Assembly: GCF_040225985.1 (NCBI RefSeq)
Contig: NZ_JBBPEU010000001.1
Coordinates: 558,001-622,000, forward strand
Length of the DNA: 64,000 nt
Direction of reading: 5' to 3'
Source of the DNA: Shimia sp040225985
GTDB taxonomy: Bacteria > Pseudomonadota > Alphaproteobacteria > Rhodobacterales > Rhodobacteraceae
Below, piece after piece: positions 35,804 through 45,021 of this stretch. The notes under the pieces were generated by a model. It was not told the origin of the DNA. It did no database searches and saw only the letters and a program-made list of their open reading frames with translations. Positions within the stretch are counted from its first letter, which is position 1; the number at the start of each line of letters is the position of its first letter. The translations under genes and the position numbers were made by a program.

Positions 35804-35815
35804 ATCGGGGTCTCC

Positions 35816-36118
35816 TCAGCGGATCGGGTTGTGAACGGTGACGAGCTTGGTGCCGTCGGGAAAGGTGGCTTCGACCTGCACTTCGTGGATCATCTCGGGG
35901 ATGCCCTCCATACAGTCTTCGACCGTAATAACCTGCGCGCCGGCCTCCATCAGGTCGGCCACGGACCGCCCGTCGCGCGCACCTTCGACCACCGCATCCG
36001 TGATTAACGCGATTGCTTCGGGGTGGTTCAGCTTGACGCCACGGACGAGCCGTTTGCGGGCAATCTCGGCCGCCATGGCGATCAGCAGTTTGTCTTTTTC
36101 TCTGGGGGTCAGGTTCAT
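35816..36118 (-). CDS. ureA: Urease subunit gamma UreA
   Basis: This 100-residue protein begins MNLTPREKDKLLIAMAAEIA and ends with PDGTKLVTVHNPIR, the complete gamma subunit. It is one of three structural subunits, kept separate here as in most proteobacteria. It lies 1 nt after ureD and 12 nt before the small peptide gene. Confidence 0.96.
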   Translation of the reverse strand: MNLTPREKDKLLIAMAAEIARKRLVRGVKLNHPEAIALITDAVVEGARDGRSVADLMEAGAQVITVEDCMEGIPEMIHEVQVEATFPDGTKLVTVHNPIR

Positions 36119-36119
36119 G

Positions 36120-36959
36120 TCAGATCATCCAGCATCGTGGGAGGGGGGCGCCGTTCAGTAGCGACAGCGCCGGAACAAGTGTCTTGCGCAGGGCAAAGCC
36201 GTCCTGCGCCAGCAGGCGCAGAACCATTACGTCGGGTCGTAACAGGCTGGCGCCCGCGGTGTCGGGCAGCAGGTTGCGCACCTCATCCAGACGCGCCTCG
36301 GCGAGATCCGAGACAAGCACCACCGAGGCCATGGCGCCTGCGCCGTTTCCCGTGGCGGGGCGTGCCAGCTGCTGGGCGACGTCGCCATGCAGCCGGGTCA
36401 CGTCGAGATAAAGCGGCACCCCCTCCCGTCGTATGTCGACCCGGTCGTTCAGATGCGCCTGCGCGAGTGTTTCGCCCATGGCCGCGCGCCCGAAAATCAT
36501 CGGTTCGACCATCAGGAAAGAGGCACCCTGCGCCAGTTCCACCGTCAGTTTGCGGTCAAGCGCCGAGCCGTTGAACAGGATCGTTTCCTGCGGCAGCCAA
36601 TTGATACGTGCCTGCGGGCCCACACGCAGATGGGTGCGCACCGTGCCGGTCTGGCCGGGCTGTGCCCGATACGCTCTTTCACAGGCTTGCGTGGTCAGGG
36701 TCAGGGCTGTGTCCGGTCGGGCAAGTGCTGAAAGGTTGAAGTGGTCGCCCCCCGTCACGCCCCCGGCTGTGTTGACCAGTACGGTCTCGAACGCCCCCCG
36801 CGGCAGGCGCGGAAACAGGCATTTCAAAGACCCCGACTGGCGAAAGTCACCAAGCACCGTGCGCCCCTTGCGTGCTTTGACGACCAATTTGGCCTCTCCG
36901 ATCGCACGGGGCTGGCCGCGTTGCAGCGGGTCAGGGGATATGTGGGTGGTCAGGGTGAT
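36120..36959 (-). CDS. ureD: Urease accessory protein UreD
   Basis: UreD family protein with KCLFPRLPRGAFETVLVNTA, GGVTGGDHF, TTQACERAYR and INWLPQETILFNGSALDR. UreD docks on apo-urease and recruits UreF/UreG. The first canonical start in frame is TTG at 36887, but family-like sequence (QRGQPRAIGEAKLVVKARKG) continues upstream, and the frame has no ATG, GTG or TTG before its stop. An ATC at 36959 has GGAG 7 nt upstream and gives a typical 279 residues, so I place the start there with caution. The operon is divergent from urtA. Confidence 0.85.
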   Translation of the reverse strand: MTLTTHISPDPLQRGQPRAIGEAKLVVKARKGRTVLGDFRQSGSLKCLFPRLPRGAFETVLVNTAGGVTGGDHFNLSALARPDTALTLTTQACERAYRAQPGQTGTVRTHLRVGPQARINWLPQETILFNGSALDRKLTVELAQGASFLMVEPMIFGRAAMGETLAQAHLNDRVDIRREGVPLYLDVTRLHGDVAQQLARPATGNGAGAMASVVLVSDLAEARLDEVRNLLPDTAGASLLRPDVMVLRLLAQDGFALRKTLVPALSLLNGAPLPRCWMI

Positions 36960-37055
36960 GGGGCGACTCCGGATTTTTGCTTGCCCTCTTTTTGGTCATC
37001 ACGCGGTCTGAAATGCCATTCTGAGTGCGGGTGCAGAATGTAATTTCGGGGTCGC

Positions 37056-37105
37056 TAGATTAAAAAATGGGCGAACACCGAAATAATCGCTCAAAAATTA
37101 ATCTA
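37056..37105. repeat. Inverted repeat in the ureD-urtA gap
   Basis: TAGATTAA (37056-37063) and TTAATCTA (37098-37105) flank 34 nt in the AT-rich middle of the 384-bp divergent gap. It may be an operator pair or part of the ureD promoter region. No gene is seen in the gap. Confidence 0.4.
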
Positions 37106-37257
37106 TACGGGGTGGGGTTGGCAAAAACTCCCGCCCTGCGTTTGCTATCCGTGCTGCATTGCAGAAACGCTGTGGTCACTCGCCAGGATGCAAAATCAGG
37201 AAAGCGGGTGTGTGGCGACCAATCGATTTGGAACCTCGCAAAGGCCGCCACACGGAT

Positions 37258-37276
37258 TGCAACAATGAATGTTGCA
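37258..37276. promoter_or_regulatory. Dyad upstream of urtA
   Basis: TGCAACA-N5-TGTTGCA is a perfect 7-bp dyad 68 nt before the urtA ATG. A weak GG-N10-GC (sigma-54-like) arrangement follows near 37289-37302. Urea uptake genes are usually nitrogen-controlled, so an NtrC-type or similar site is possible; this is inference. Confidence 0.4.
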
Positions 37277-37343
37277 GAGTCAGGTAAGGGAAACGCGGTG
37301 CAAAGCGCAAGGCCCTCCCCTGCAACTCTGCAAGGAGGAAAAG

Positions 37344-38624
37344 ATGAATCTGCTCAAATCCACACTCGCCGGATCGGTTGTTTTCGCGTCACTCGCTGGT
37401 GCCGCCATGGCAGCGGACTGCACCACCAAGGTCGGCGTTCTGCACTCTCTGTCGGGCACGATGGCGATTTCGGAAACCACGCTGAAAGACACGATGGTGA
37501 TGCTGATTGATCAACAGAACGCCAAAGGCGGCCTTCTGGGCTGTGAACTCGAAGCGGTTGTTGTCGACCCGGCCTCGGACTGGCCGCTGTTTGCCGAAAA
37601 GGCGCGCGAGCTTCTGACCGTACACGAGGTCGACGTGATATTCGGCAACTGGACCTCGGTGTCGCGCAAATCGGTTCTGCCCGTGATCGAGGAACTGAAC
37701 GGCCTGCTATTCTATCCGGTTCAGTATGAAGGCGAAGAAAGCTCGAAAAACGTATTCTACACCGGTGCCGCCCCAAACCAGCAGGCGATCCCGGCCACGG
37801 ATTATTTCCTCGAGGAACTGGGTGTCGAGAAATTTGCTCTGCTCGGCACAGACTATGTCTACCCCCGCACCACCAACAACATCCTCGAGAGCTATCTCAA
37901 GGGCAAAGGTATCGCGGATGAAGACATCTTTGTGAACTACACGCCCTTCGGCCATTCGGATTGGTCCAAGATCGTGGCTGACGTCGTTGCGCTGGGCGCA
38001 GACGGCAAGAAGGTCGGTGTAATCTCGACCATCAACGGCGACGCCAACATCGGCTTCTACAAGGAACTGGCTGCCGCGGGCGTTTCGGCGGACGATATTC
38101 CGGTCGTGGCCTTCTCGGTGGGTGAAGAAGAACTGGCTGGTCTGGACACCTCGAACCTTGTTGGGCACCTCGCGGCGTGGAACTATTTCCAATCGGCTGA
38201 TACCGACGTGAACGCCGAGTTCGTGAAAACCTGGAAAGCCACGATGGGCGAAGACCGCGTCACCAACGATCCGATGGAAGCGCATTATATCGGCTTCAAC
38301 ATGTGGGTGAACGCGGCCACTGCGGCTGGCACCACGGATGTCGACGCCGTGCGCACCGCCATGTATGGGCAGGAATTCCCGAACCTGACCGGCGGCACCG
38401 CCGTGATGCTGCCGAACCACCACCTGGCCAAGCCGGTCCTGATCGGTGAAATTCAGGAAGACGGTCAGTTCGACATCATCAGCCAGACCGAAGAAGTGCC
38501 GGGCGATGCCTGGACCGACTTCCTGCCGGAATCGGCGGTTCTGGTCTCCGACTGGAAAGATCTTGGTTGCGGGATGTACAACACCGAAACCAAGACCTGC
38601 GTGCAAACCCTGTCGAACTACTAA
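37344..38624 (+). CDS. urtA: Urea ABC transporter substrate-binding protein UrtA
   Basis: This 426-residue periplasmic binding protein has signal peptide VVFASLAGAAMA and the branched-chain-type fold opening KVGVLHSLSGTMAISETTLK, with NWTSVSRKSVLPVIEE and ALLGTDYVYPRTTNNIL, typical of UrtA. It captures urea for the importer. ATG 37344 has an excellent AAGGAGG. The position next to the urease operon confirms the substrate class. Confidence 0.95.
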   Translation: MNLLKSTLAGSVVFASLAGAAMAADCTTKVGVLHSLSGTMAISETTLKDTMVMLIDQQNAKGGLLGCELEAVVVDPASDWPLFAEKARELLTVHEVDVIFGNWTSVSRKSVLPVIEELNGLLFYPVQYEGEESSKNVFYTGAAPNQQAIPATDYFLEELGVEKFALLGTDYVYPRTTNNILESYLKGKGIADEDIFVNYTPFGHSDWSKIVADVVALGADGKKVGVISTINGDANIGFYKELAAAGVSADDIPVVAFSVGEEELAGLDTSNLVGHLAAWNYFQSADTDVNAEFVKTWKATMGEDRVTNDPMEAHYIGFNMWVNAATAAGTTDVDAVRTAMYGQEFPNLTGGTAVMLPNHHLAKPVLIGEIQEDGQFDIISQTEEVPGDAWTDFLPESAVLVSDWKDLGCGMYNTETKTCVQTLSNY

Positions 38625-38638
38625 TCCACGAACAGGCG

Positions 38639-38660
38639 AAAGGGGCCACTTGGCCCCTTT
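38639..38660 (+). terminator. Attenuator hairpin between urtA and urtB
   Basis: AAAGGGGCCA and TGGCCCCTTT form a perfect 10-bp stem with a 2-nt loop in the 59-nt urtA-urtB gap, followed by a C-run rather than a U-run. It probably lowers read-through so that binding protein exceeds permease, or stabilises the urtA message. Confidence 0.6.
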
Positions 38661-38683
38661 CCCCCCAGCACGGAAGCCCCCAA

Positions 38684-40636
38684 ATGAGACAGCTTGTCCT
38701 CGCGTTTCTCGCGCTTGTTTTGTCGTGCCTGAGCGTGACCGCACAGGAAACGGCGATCCAGCCTCTGCTACAGGAACACCAGGCCGTGATCGTCAAAAGC
38801 TCGCGCAAGACCATCGCGCCCGCCATTGACGCCATCGCAAACAGTGGCCTGCCGCAGGCCCAACAGGTTCTGGAAACCTGGGCGGCCAAAAACATGTGGA
38901 TGCGCAAGTCGGACGGTCTGTTCTTCATCGGCGAAAAGGGGGCGGGCAAGACCTATGACCTGACCGATTTCGACACGGGCGAAACCATCGGCCGTTACGA
39001 GAAATCCGAGCTGAAACAACTCAAACCCAACAGCGGCATCCGCGCCATGATCGGCACCGCCCTGGTGCAGTTCCAACTGTCGGACCCCGACAGGACCAAG
39101 AGGCAGGACGCCCTGACCTCCATCCAGCGCGACCCCGAGGCCGCGCTGCTGCAACCGTTGCGTGCCTCGATCGCGGGCGAATCCGACCCGGATCTCAAGG
39201 CCCAGAAACTGCGGCTCGAACGGTTGCTGACCATTGGCTATGACCCCGACACCGGTGCGCGCGTCGCCGCGATCAGTGATATGTCCGGTGATCTGGGCGT
39301 TGACGTGCGTGCCACACTGAACCCGTTGCTTGTCACTACGCGCATGGCTGCACTGACCCTGCCCGAGGGCGTGAATATCGCCCGGACGCTCACCCCCGGC
39401 GACGACGGCTTTCCCAAGGCCGAAGCCTATGCCCTGCTGGTCGAAACCAACCGTGCGCCCGCCATCGTGACGGCGGACGACATGCGCGCGGCCCTTGCCG
39501 CCAATATCGACAACGGCACCGTCGGTGGCACACCGGCCGCGTTGCTGAATACCGAAGCGGCCCGCCAGAGCGTCTACGAAGTTCTGGCCGAGGCAGGCAA
39601 GGTGCCGCCCCTCGTCAGCGAGGCGGATGTCGAACAGGCCCTGGCCAACCACGTATTCTTTGACGCCTATTCCGAACCGTCTCGCGAAGTGACCAATGCC
39701 GCCGAGGATGCGATGAAGGACATCTCTCTGAATGTCGGGATCAACCAGACGCTGGACCTGACGCTGGATGCCATGTCGCTTGCGTCGATCTATTTTCTGG
39801 CGGCAATTGGCCTTGCCATCACCTTTGGCGTGATGGGTGTCATCAACATGGCGCATGGCGAATTCATCATGATGGGCGCTTATACCGGCTATGTGGTGCA
39901 ACAGATCATCCCCGATCACACCGTGTCGATCCTCGTGGCGATCCCGCTGGCCTTTGCGGTGACCTTTGCCGCCGGTGTCGCGATGGAGCGCCTTGTGATC
40001 CGCTGGCTGTACAACCGCCCACTGGAAACCCTGCTGGCGACCTTTGGCATTTCCATTGCGCTGCAACAGATCGCCAAGAACATCTTTGGCACACAGGCCC
40101 GCCCGCTGACCGCCCCCGGTTGGCTGGATGGGGCATGGGTCATCAATGACGTGGTTTCGATCAGCTATATCCGCATCGCGATTTTCTTCCTCGCACTGAT
40201 TTTCCTCGGGGTGTTCCTATTCATCATGAAACGTACGCGCCTTGGCCTGGAAACTCGCGCGGTGACGCAGAACCCGCGCATGGCGTCCTCGATGGGGATA
40301 AACCCCGGTCGCGTGAACATGCTCACCTTCGGGCTTGGCTCGGGGATCGCGGGCATTGCAGGGGTCGCGATCGGCCTCTTTGCCAAGGTCACGTCCGAAC
40401 TGGGCAGCGACTATATCGTGCAAAGCTTCATGACCGTTGTTGTCGGCGGTGTCGGCAACATCTGGGGCACACTGGCGGGCGCCACGATGATTGGCTTCCT
40501 GCAAAAAGGCATCGAATGGCTGAACCCGTCCAACACGCTGGCAGCGCAGACCTATATGATCGTCTTTATCATCATCTTCATTCAATTCCGGCCAAGGGGC
40601 ATCGTCGCCCTCAAAGGCCGCGCGGCGGGGGATTGA
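38684..40636 (+). CDS. urtB: Urea ABC transporter permease UrtB
   Basis: This 650-residue protein has a signal peptide (LAFLALVLSCLSVTA), an extracytoplasmic helical region of about 330 residues (HEAT-like feel, with repeated acidic/alanine helices), then a LivH-type permease with about eight membrane segments including GVMGVINMAHGEFIMMGAY and VVVGGVGNIWGTLAGA. The long N-terminal domain is usual in proteobacterial UrtB and its job is not known. The next gene, urtC, begins 3 nt after the stop. Confidence 0.94.
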   Translation: MRQLVLAFLALVLSCLSVTAQETAIQPLLQEHQAVIVKSSRKTIAPAIDAIANSGLPQAQQVLETWAAKNMWMRKSDGLFFIGEKGAGKTYDLTDFDTGETIGRYEKSELKQLKPNSGIRAMIGTALVQFQLSDPDRTKRQDALTSIQRDPEAALLQPLRASIAGESDPDLKAQKLRLERLLTIGYDPDTGARVAAISDMSGDLGVDVRATLNPLLVTTRMAALTLPEGVNIARTLTPGDDGFPKAEAYALLVETNRAPAIVTADDMRAALAANIDNGTVGGTPAALLNTEAARQSVYEVLAEAGKVPPLVSEADVEQALANHVFFDAYSEPSREVTNAAEDAMKDISLNVGINQTLDLTLDAMSLASIYFLAAIGLAITFGVMGVINMAHGEFIMMGAYTGYVVQQIIPDHTVSILVAIPLAFAVTFAAGVAMERLVIRWLYNRPLETLLATFGISIALQQIAKNIFGTQARPLTAPGWLDGAWVINDVVSISYIRIAIFFLALIFLGVFLFIMKRTRLGLETRAVTQNPRMASSMGINPGRVNMLTFGLGSGIAGIAGVAIGLFAKVTSELGSDYIVQSFMTVVVGGVGNIWGTLAGATMIGFLQKGIEWLNPSNTLAAQTYMIVFIIIFIQFRPRGIVALKGRAAGD

Positions 40637-40639
40637 TCC

Positions 40640-41869
40640 ATGGAACGTTCTTTCATTGCCAAGAACCCTTCGGTCCTGATCTTCCTCGCGATCCTCGCGC
40701 TGTTCACCATCACTGTGACGGTCCTGTCCGAGGGCTTTGGCATCGGGTTCATCTCGACCAGTTTCATCAAGACGCTGGGCAAGACCCTGTGCCTCTGCCT
40801 CATCGCCGTCGCAATGGACCTGATCTGGGGCTTCACCGGCATCCTAAGTCTAGGGCATTTCGCCTTCTTTGGGCTGGGCGGGTACATGATCGGCATGTGG
40901 CTCATGTACGAGCGCACCCGCCTGATCGTGGTCGATTCCCTGTCCAGCGCGGATATCCCGCCGACCGATGCCGAGATCGTCGATGCCATCGGCAATCAGA
41001 TCTTCGGCGTCGTTGGTAGCAGCGAATTTCCAATGGTCTGGGCCTTTGCCGACAGTCTGGTTTTGCAACTCGCGCTGGTGGTCTTGGTACCCGGCCTTTT
41101 GGCGCTGGTTTTTGGCTGGCTGGCTTTCCGCAGTCGCGTCACCGGCGTGTACCTGTCGATCCTGACGCAGGCCATGACGCTCGCTCTCGCGCTGTACCTG
41201 TTCCAGAATGACAGCGGCTTGCGCGGCAATAACGGCCTGTCGGGCCTTCAGAACCTGCCCGGCGTGACCGCGTCGCAGGACGTGGTGTCGCTCTGGTTCC
41301 TCTGGGCTTCGGCTTTCGCGCTGGGCGCAGGATACCTGTTGGCCGCGTGGATCGTCTCGGGCAAATTCGGCTCGGTCATCCGCGGCATCCGCGACAACGA
41401 GGCCCGCGTGCGCTTCCTTGGGTATTCGGTCGAGACTTACAAGCTCGTGATTTTCACCCTGACCGCCTGTATCGCGGCCATCGCAGGCGCGCTTTACTAT
41501 CCGCAGGCGGGAATCATCAATCCGGCGGAAATCGCCCCGATCGCGTCGATCTATCTGGCCGTCTGGGTGGCCATCGGCGGGCGTGGGCGTCTTTATGGTG
41601 CCGTCATTGGCGCGGCTTTCGTCAGCCTTTTGTCCACATGGTTCACCGGCGGGCAGGCCCCCGACATTCCGCTGGGCTTCTACACTATCAAATGGGTCGA
41701 CTGGTGGCTGGTGCTGCTGGGGCTGTCCTTTGTCGCGGTCACGCTGTTCGCCCCCAAGGGCATGGGCGGGCTGGTCGATCTGTGGACCGAACGGAAATCC
41801 CCCAGCCGCCATGGCGCCGATCTTGGCCCGGATGACGGCGCATTGCGCGAACAGGAGGCCAGCGAATGA
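40640..41869 (+). CDS. urtC: Urea ABC transporter permease UrtC
   Basis: This 409-residue LivM-type permease has some nine to ten hydrophobic segments, the motif IWGFTGILSLGHFAFFGLGG, and the EAA-like RGIRDNEARVRFLGY with YGAVIGAAFVSLLST. With UrtB it forms the membrane pore. Its stop overlaps the urtD ATG by 4 nt. Confidence 0.94.
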   Translation: MERSFIAKNPSVLIFLAILALFTITVTVLSEGFGIGFISTSFIKTLGKTLCLCLIAVAMDLIWGFTGILSLGHFAFFGLGGYMIGMWLMYERTRLIVVDSLSSADIPPTDAEIVDAIGNQIFGVVGSSEFPMVWAFADSLVLQLALVVLVPGLLALVFGWLAFRSRVTGVYLSILTQAMTLALALYLFQNDSGLRGNNGLSGLQNLPGVTASQDVVSLWFLWASAFALGAGYLLAAWIVSGKFGSVIRGIRDNEARVRFLGYSVETYKLVIFTLTACIAAIAGALYYPQAGIINPAEIAPIASIYLAVWVAIGGRGRLYGAVIGAAFVSLLSTWFTGGQAPDIPLGFYTIKWVDWWLVLLGLSFVAVTLFAPKGMGGLVDLWTERKSPSRHGADLGPDDGALREQEASE

Positions 41870-42606
41870 GCACCCTTCTCGAAGTATCCGGCGTGTCCGT
41901 CACCTTTGACGGGTTCCGCGCCATCAACAACCTGTCGTTCCAGATCGGCAGTGCCGAACTGCGCGCCATTATCGGCCCGAACGGTGCAGGCAAGACGACC
42001 TTCATGGATATTGTCACGGGCAAGACACGCCCCGACGAAGGGCGCGTGATCTGGGGCGATAAATCCGTCTCGCTTCTCAAGATGAACGAGGCCAGGATCG
42101 CGCAGGCCGGGATCGGGCGGAAGTTCCAGAAACCCACCGTGTTCGAGGATCAGTCGGTGCAGGAAAACCTGCTTATGGCGCTGAAAAAGCCGCGCAGCTG
42201 GTTTTCCGTTCTGGGCTATCGCCCCACCGTCGAAGACCTCGACAAAGTGGCCGCGCTGGCCGAGGAAATCGGCCTCAAAGAGGAACTGACCTGCAAATCG
42301 GGCGAACTGAGCCACGGTCAGAAACAATGGCTCGAAATCGGCATGTTGCTGGCACAGGAACCGCGGCTGTTATTGGTGGACGAACCCGCCGCCGGCATGA
42401 CGCTGGCCGAGCGGGAACATACAACCGACCTTTTGGTCGAAGCCGCGAAAACCCGTGCCGTGGTCGTGGTGGAACATGACATGGAATTTGTCCGTCGCCT
42501 GAACTGCAAGGTGACAGTGCTGCACGAAGGGGCTGTTCTGGCCGAAGGCAGTCTCGACCATGTGACGTCCAACCAGGACGTGATCGACGTTTATCTGGGG
42601 CGATAA
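41866..42606 (+). CDS. urtD: Urea ABC transporter ATP-binding protein UrtD
   Basis: This 246-residue ABC ATPase has Walker A IGPNGAGKTTFMDIV, signature region ELSHGQKQWLEIGM (SHGQ instead of SGGQ, common in UrtD) and Walker B RLLLVDEPAAGMT. It powers urea import with UrtE. The gene overlaps urtC and precedes urtE by 1 nt. Confidence 0.95.
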   Translation: MSTLLEVSGVSVTFDGFRAINNLSFQIGSAELRAIIGPNGAGKTTFMDIVTGKTRPDEGRVIWGDKSVSLLKMNEARIAQAGIGRKFQKPTVFEDQSVQENLLMALKKPRSWFSVLGYRPTVEDLDKVAALAEEIGLKEELTCKSGELSHGQKQWLEIGMLLAQEPRLLLVDEPAAGMTLAEREHTTDLLVEAAKTRAVVVVEHDMEFVRRLNCKVTVLHEGAVLAEGSLDHVTSNQDVIDVYLGR

Positions 42607-42607
42607 G

Positions 42608-43303
42608 ATGCTGACACTTGACGACCTGACCCTGCATTACGGGCATTCCCAAATCCTGAACGGTATCTCGCTCGAGGCGAAACAGGGCGACGTGACCTGT
42701 GTCATGGGCACCAACGGGGTTGGCAAGACCAGCCTGCTCAAGGCGATTGCCGGCGCGCATCCCCGCTCGGGCGGGACGATGACGCTCAATGGCGAAAACC
42801 TGAACGTCCTGCCGTCACATGTCCTTGCCAAGAAGGGGATCGCCTATGTTCCGCAAGGCCGCGAAATTTTCCCGCTGCTGACCGTGCGCGAGAACCTTGA
42901 AACCGGCTTCGCCTGCCTGCCTGCGGATCAGCACTTCATCCCTGACGAAATTTACGACCTGTTTCCCATTCTCAAGGATTTCCTGCATCGGCGCGGGGGT
43001 GACCTGTCCGGCGGGCAGCAGCAACAACTCGCCATTGCGCGGGCACTGATCACGAAGCCCCGCCTGTTGCTGTTGGACGAACCGACCGAGGGCATCCAGC
43101 CCAACATCATCCAGCAGATCGGCAAGGTCATCAAACTGCTGCGTGACAAGGGCGATATGGCGATCGTTCTTGTCGAGCAGTATTTCGAGTTCGCCTATGA
43201 CCTTGCCGACCAGTTCGTAGTTATGCGTCGGGGCGAAGTCGTGCTGGAAGGGGCCAAGGGCGACCTTGCCAAGGACGAGGTCATGCGCTTCGTGTCCGTC
43301 TAG
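42608..43303 (+). CDS. urtE: Urea ABC transporter ATP-binding protein UrtE
   Basis: This 231-residue ABC ATPase has Walker A MGTNGVGKTSLLKAI, signature DLSGGQQQQLAIARAL and Walker B RLLLLDEPTEGIQPNI. It is the second nucleotide-binding subunit and the last gene of urtABCDE. GC-rich hairpins follow. Confidence 0.95.
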   Translation: MLTLDDLTLHYGHSQILNGISLEAKQGDVTCVMGTNGVGKTSLLKAIAGAHPRSGGTMTLNGENLNVLPSHVLAKKGIAYVPQGREIFPLLTVRENLETGFACLPADQHFIPDEIYDLFPILKDFLHRRGGDLSGGQQQQLAIARALITKPRLLLLDEPTEGIQPNIIQQIGKVIKLLRDKGDMAIVLVEQYFEFAYDLADQFVVMRRGEVVLEGAKGDLAKDEVMRFVSV

Positions 43304-43329
43304 GCGCGCGCCGATCCCCCCTTCGCAGC

Positions 43330-43370
43330 GGGGGCGCCCCCGTGCTACCGTCAGTGGGCGTACCCCACTG
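43330..43370 (+). terminator. GC-rich hairpins after urtE
   Basis: GGGGGCGCCCCC at 43330-43341 and CAGTGGG/CCCACTG (43352-43358/43364-43370) lie between urtE and the LysR gene. They probably end the urt operon, though no U-run follows. Confidence 0.5.
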
Positions 43371-43401
43371 GGGGGGCGCGATGACCTGACAGGGGCCGGA
43401 T

Positions 43402-44289
43402 TTGGACAAACTTTCCGTCATGAACGCCTTTCGCCGCATCGTCGAACGCGGCAGCTTTGCTCGTGCGGCCGAGGATCTTGGCGTCTCGCCCGCCTTGCTC
43501 AGCCGCGAGGTGAAGCTTCTCGAAGAAAGTTTGGGATCGGTTCTGTTGACCCGTACGACGCGGTCCATGTCTCTTACCGATGCAGGGCGGGTGTATTATG
43601 AAGAAACCATGGGTATCCTTGATGCGGTGAACGCCGTCGAGAACCGCATTCGTGAAGGGGCGGGCGCCGTGCGTGGGCATCTGCGCGTCAATGTCTCCAG
43701 CTCTTTCGGGCAGATGGTGATCGTGCCATTCCTGCCGGAGTTTCTGGAAACCTACCCGGATCTGCGCCTGACTTTGTCAATGGATGATCGCGTGGTCGAT
43801 ATGGTCGAGGGCGGCTTCGACCTGTCGATCCGCATCCGGTCTGCTATGCCGGATTCCGCGCTGGTGGCCCGCAAGGTCGGAACCATACGCCAGCGTATCT
43901 TTGCCGCGCCAAGCTATGCGGCGCGTCACGGTATGCCGCAAAGCCCCGAAGAGATTGCGCATCACCGGATCATAGGCTTCCTGCTGGCCGACCACCTGAC
44001 ACACTGGACTCTTACCGGCCCGGACGGGGTGGCAGAGCTTGAGATTGACCCGCCGGTGCGTGTCGGTAACAGCCTCGCCCTGCGTGATCTGCTGCTCGCG
44101 GGGCAGGGCATCGGCACCTTGCCGGATTTCGTCTCGAACGGTCCCGAGGCGCGGGGCGAACTTGTGCGCGTCCTGCCCGACCACGAACTCCCCGCGCCGG
44201 AAATCTTTGCGGTCACGGCCTCGCGGCTTGGGATGGATGCCAAGGTCTCGGCCTTTATCGACCACTTGCGCGCCGCCTTGGGCGGCTGA
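43402..44289 (+). CDS. LysR family transcriptional regulator
   Basis: This 295-residue LTTR has an N-terminal winged HTH (MNAFRRIVERGSFARAAEDL, then GVSPALLSREVKLLEES) and a periplasmic-binding-like effector domain. The TTG start at 43402 has AGGGG about 7 nt upstream and gives the familiar MDKLSVMNAF opening; ATG 43420 is the alternative. The following WrbA-like and DsbA-like genes on the same strand may be its targets. Confidence 0.88.
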   Translation: MDKLSVMNAFRRIVERGSFARAAEDLGVSPALLSREVKLLEESLGSVLLTRTTRSMSLTDAGRVYYEETMGILDAVNAVENRIREGAGAVRGHLRVNVSSSFGQMVIVPFLPEFLETYPDLRLTLSMDDRVVDMVEGGFDLSIRIRSAMPDSALVARKVGTIRQRIFAAPSYAARHGMPQSPEEIAHHRIIGFLLADHLTHWTLTGPDGVAELEIDPPVRVGNSLALRDLLLAGQGIGTLPDFVSNGPEARGELVRVLPDHELPAPEIFAVTASRLGMDAKVSAFIDHLRAALGG

Positions 44290-44397
44290 CATTCTTCAAC
44301 CCACGTAAAGAATGAAGTCAAACCGGCCCGGTTATTCCCGCGCCGCAGGCTCCCCATCCTCTTGGGCATGGAAACATCCAACCCCAAGAGGCCCAAA

Positions 44398-45021
44398 ATG
44401 ACTCGTATTCTTGTTCTTTACTATTCCAGCTATGGCCATGTCCGCGCCTTGGCGCAGGCCGAGGCAGACGGCGCGCGCAGCGTGACCGGCACCCATGTCG
44501 ATCTGCGCCGCGTGCCCGAAACTGTGCCCGAAGACATCCGCCAACAGGCCGGTTTCATCGCTGATGACACCCCGTTGGCCACCCCTGCCGAGCTTGAACA
44601 TTACGATGCCATCATCTTCGGCACGCCAACCCTGTTCGGCATGATGGCTGGCCAGATGAAATCCTTCCTTGATCAGGCGGGCGGGCTTTGGGCGCGCAAC
44701 GCGCTGGTGGGCAAGGTCGCGGCGGTTTTCGCCTCGACAGGTTCGCAGCATGGCGGGCACGAGGCCACGCTTCTGTCCACGCAGATCCCGCTCCAGCACT
44801 TCGGAATGTTGATCGCAGGCATGCCCTATACCTATGCCGGGCAGACATCGGCGGACGAGATCGTGGGCGGCGCGCCCTATGGGGCGGGCACGATTGCCGG
44901 TGCCGACGGATCGCGCAGCCCATCTGAAAAAGACCTTTCTGGCGCAAGATTTCAAGGCGCGCATGTCGCCCGCATCGCGGCGCGTCTGGCAGGCACCAAC
45001 CTGCAAGAGGAGGCAGCGTGA
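44398..45021 (+). CDS. NAD(P)H:quinone oxidoreductase, WrbA-like flavoprotein
   Basis: This 207-residue flavodoxin-fold protein has the FMN phosphate loop VLYYSSYGHVRALAQAE, FGTPTLFGMMAGQMKSFLDQ and FASTGSQHGGHE. This is the type IV quinone reductase (WrbA) family, which makes two-electron reductions that avoid semiquinones. A 7-bp inverted repeat CATTCTT/AAGAATG (44290-44314) lies upstream. The stop overlaps the next start. Confidence 0.88.
   Translation: MTRILVLYYSSYGHVRALAQAEADGARSVTGTHVDLRRVPETVPEDIRQQAGFIADDTPLATPAELEHYDAIIFGTPTLFGMMAGQMKSFLDQAGGLWARNALVGKVAAVFASTGSQHGGHEATLLSTQIPLQHFGMLIAGMPYTYAGQTSADEIVGGAPYGAGTIAGADGSRSPSEKDLSGARFQGAHVARIAARLAGTNLQEEAA

Noticed and set aside
37286..37302. 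Sigma-54 promoter before urtA
   Set aside because: GG-N10-GC is present but the flanking bases match the consensus poorly; it is mentioned only as a possibility.
38768..40066. A 432-codon open frame on the minus strand
   Set aside because: It lies opposite the conserved urtB and has shadow-type composition.
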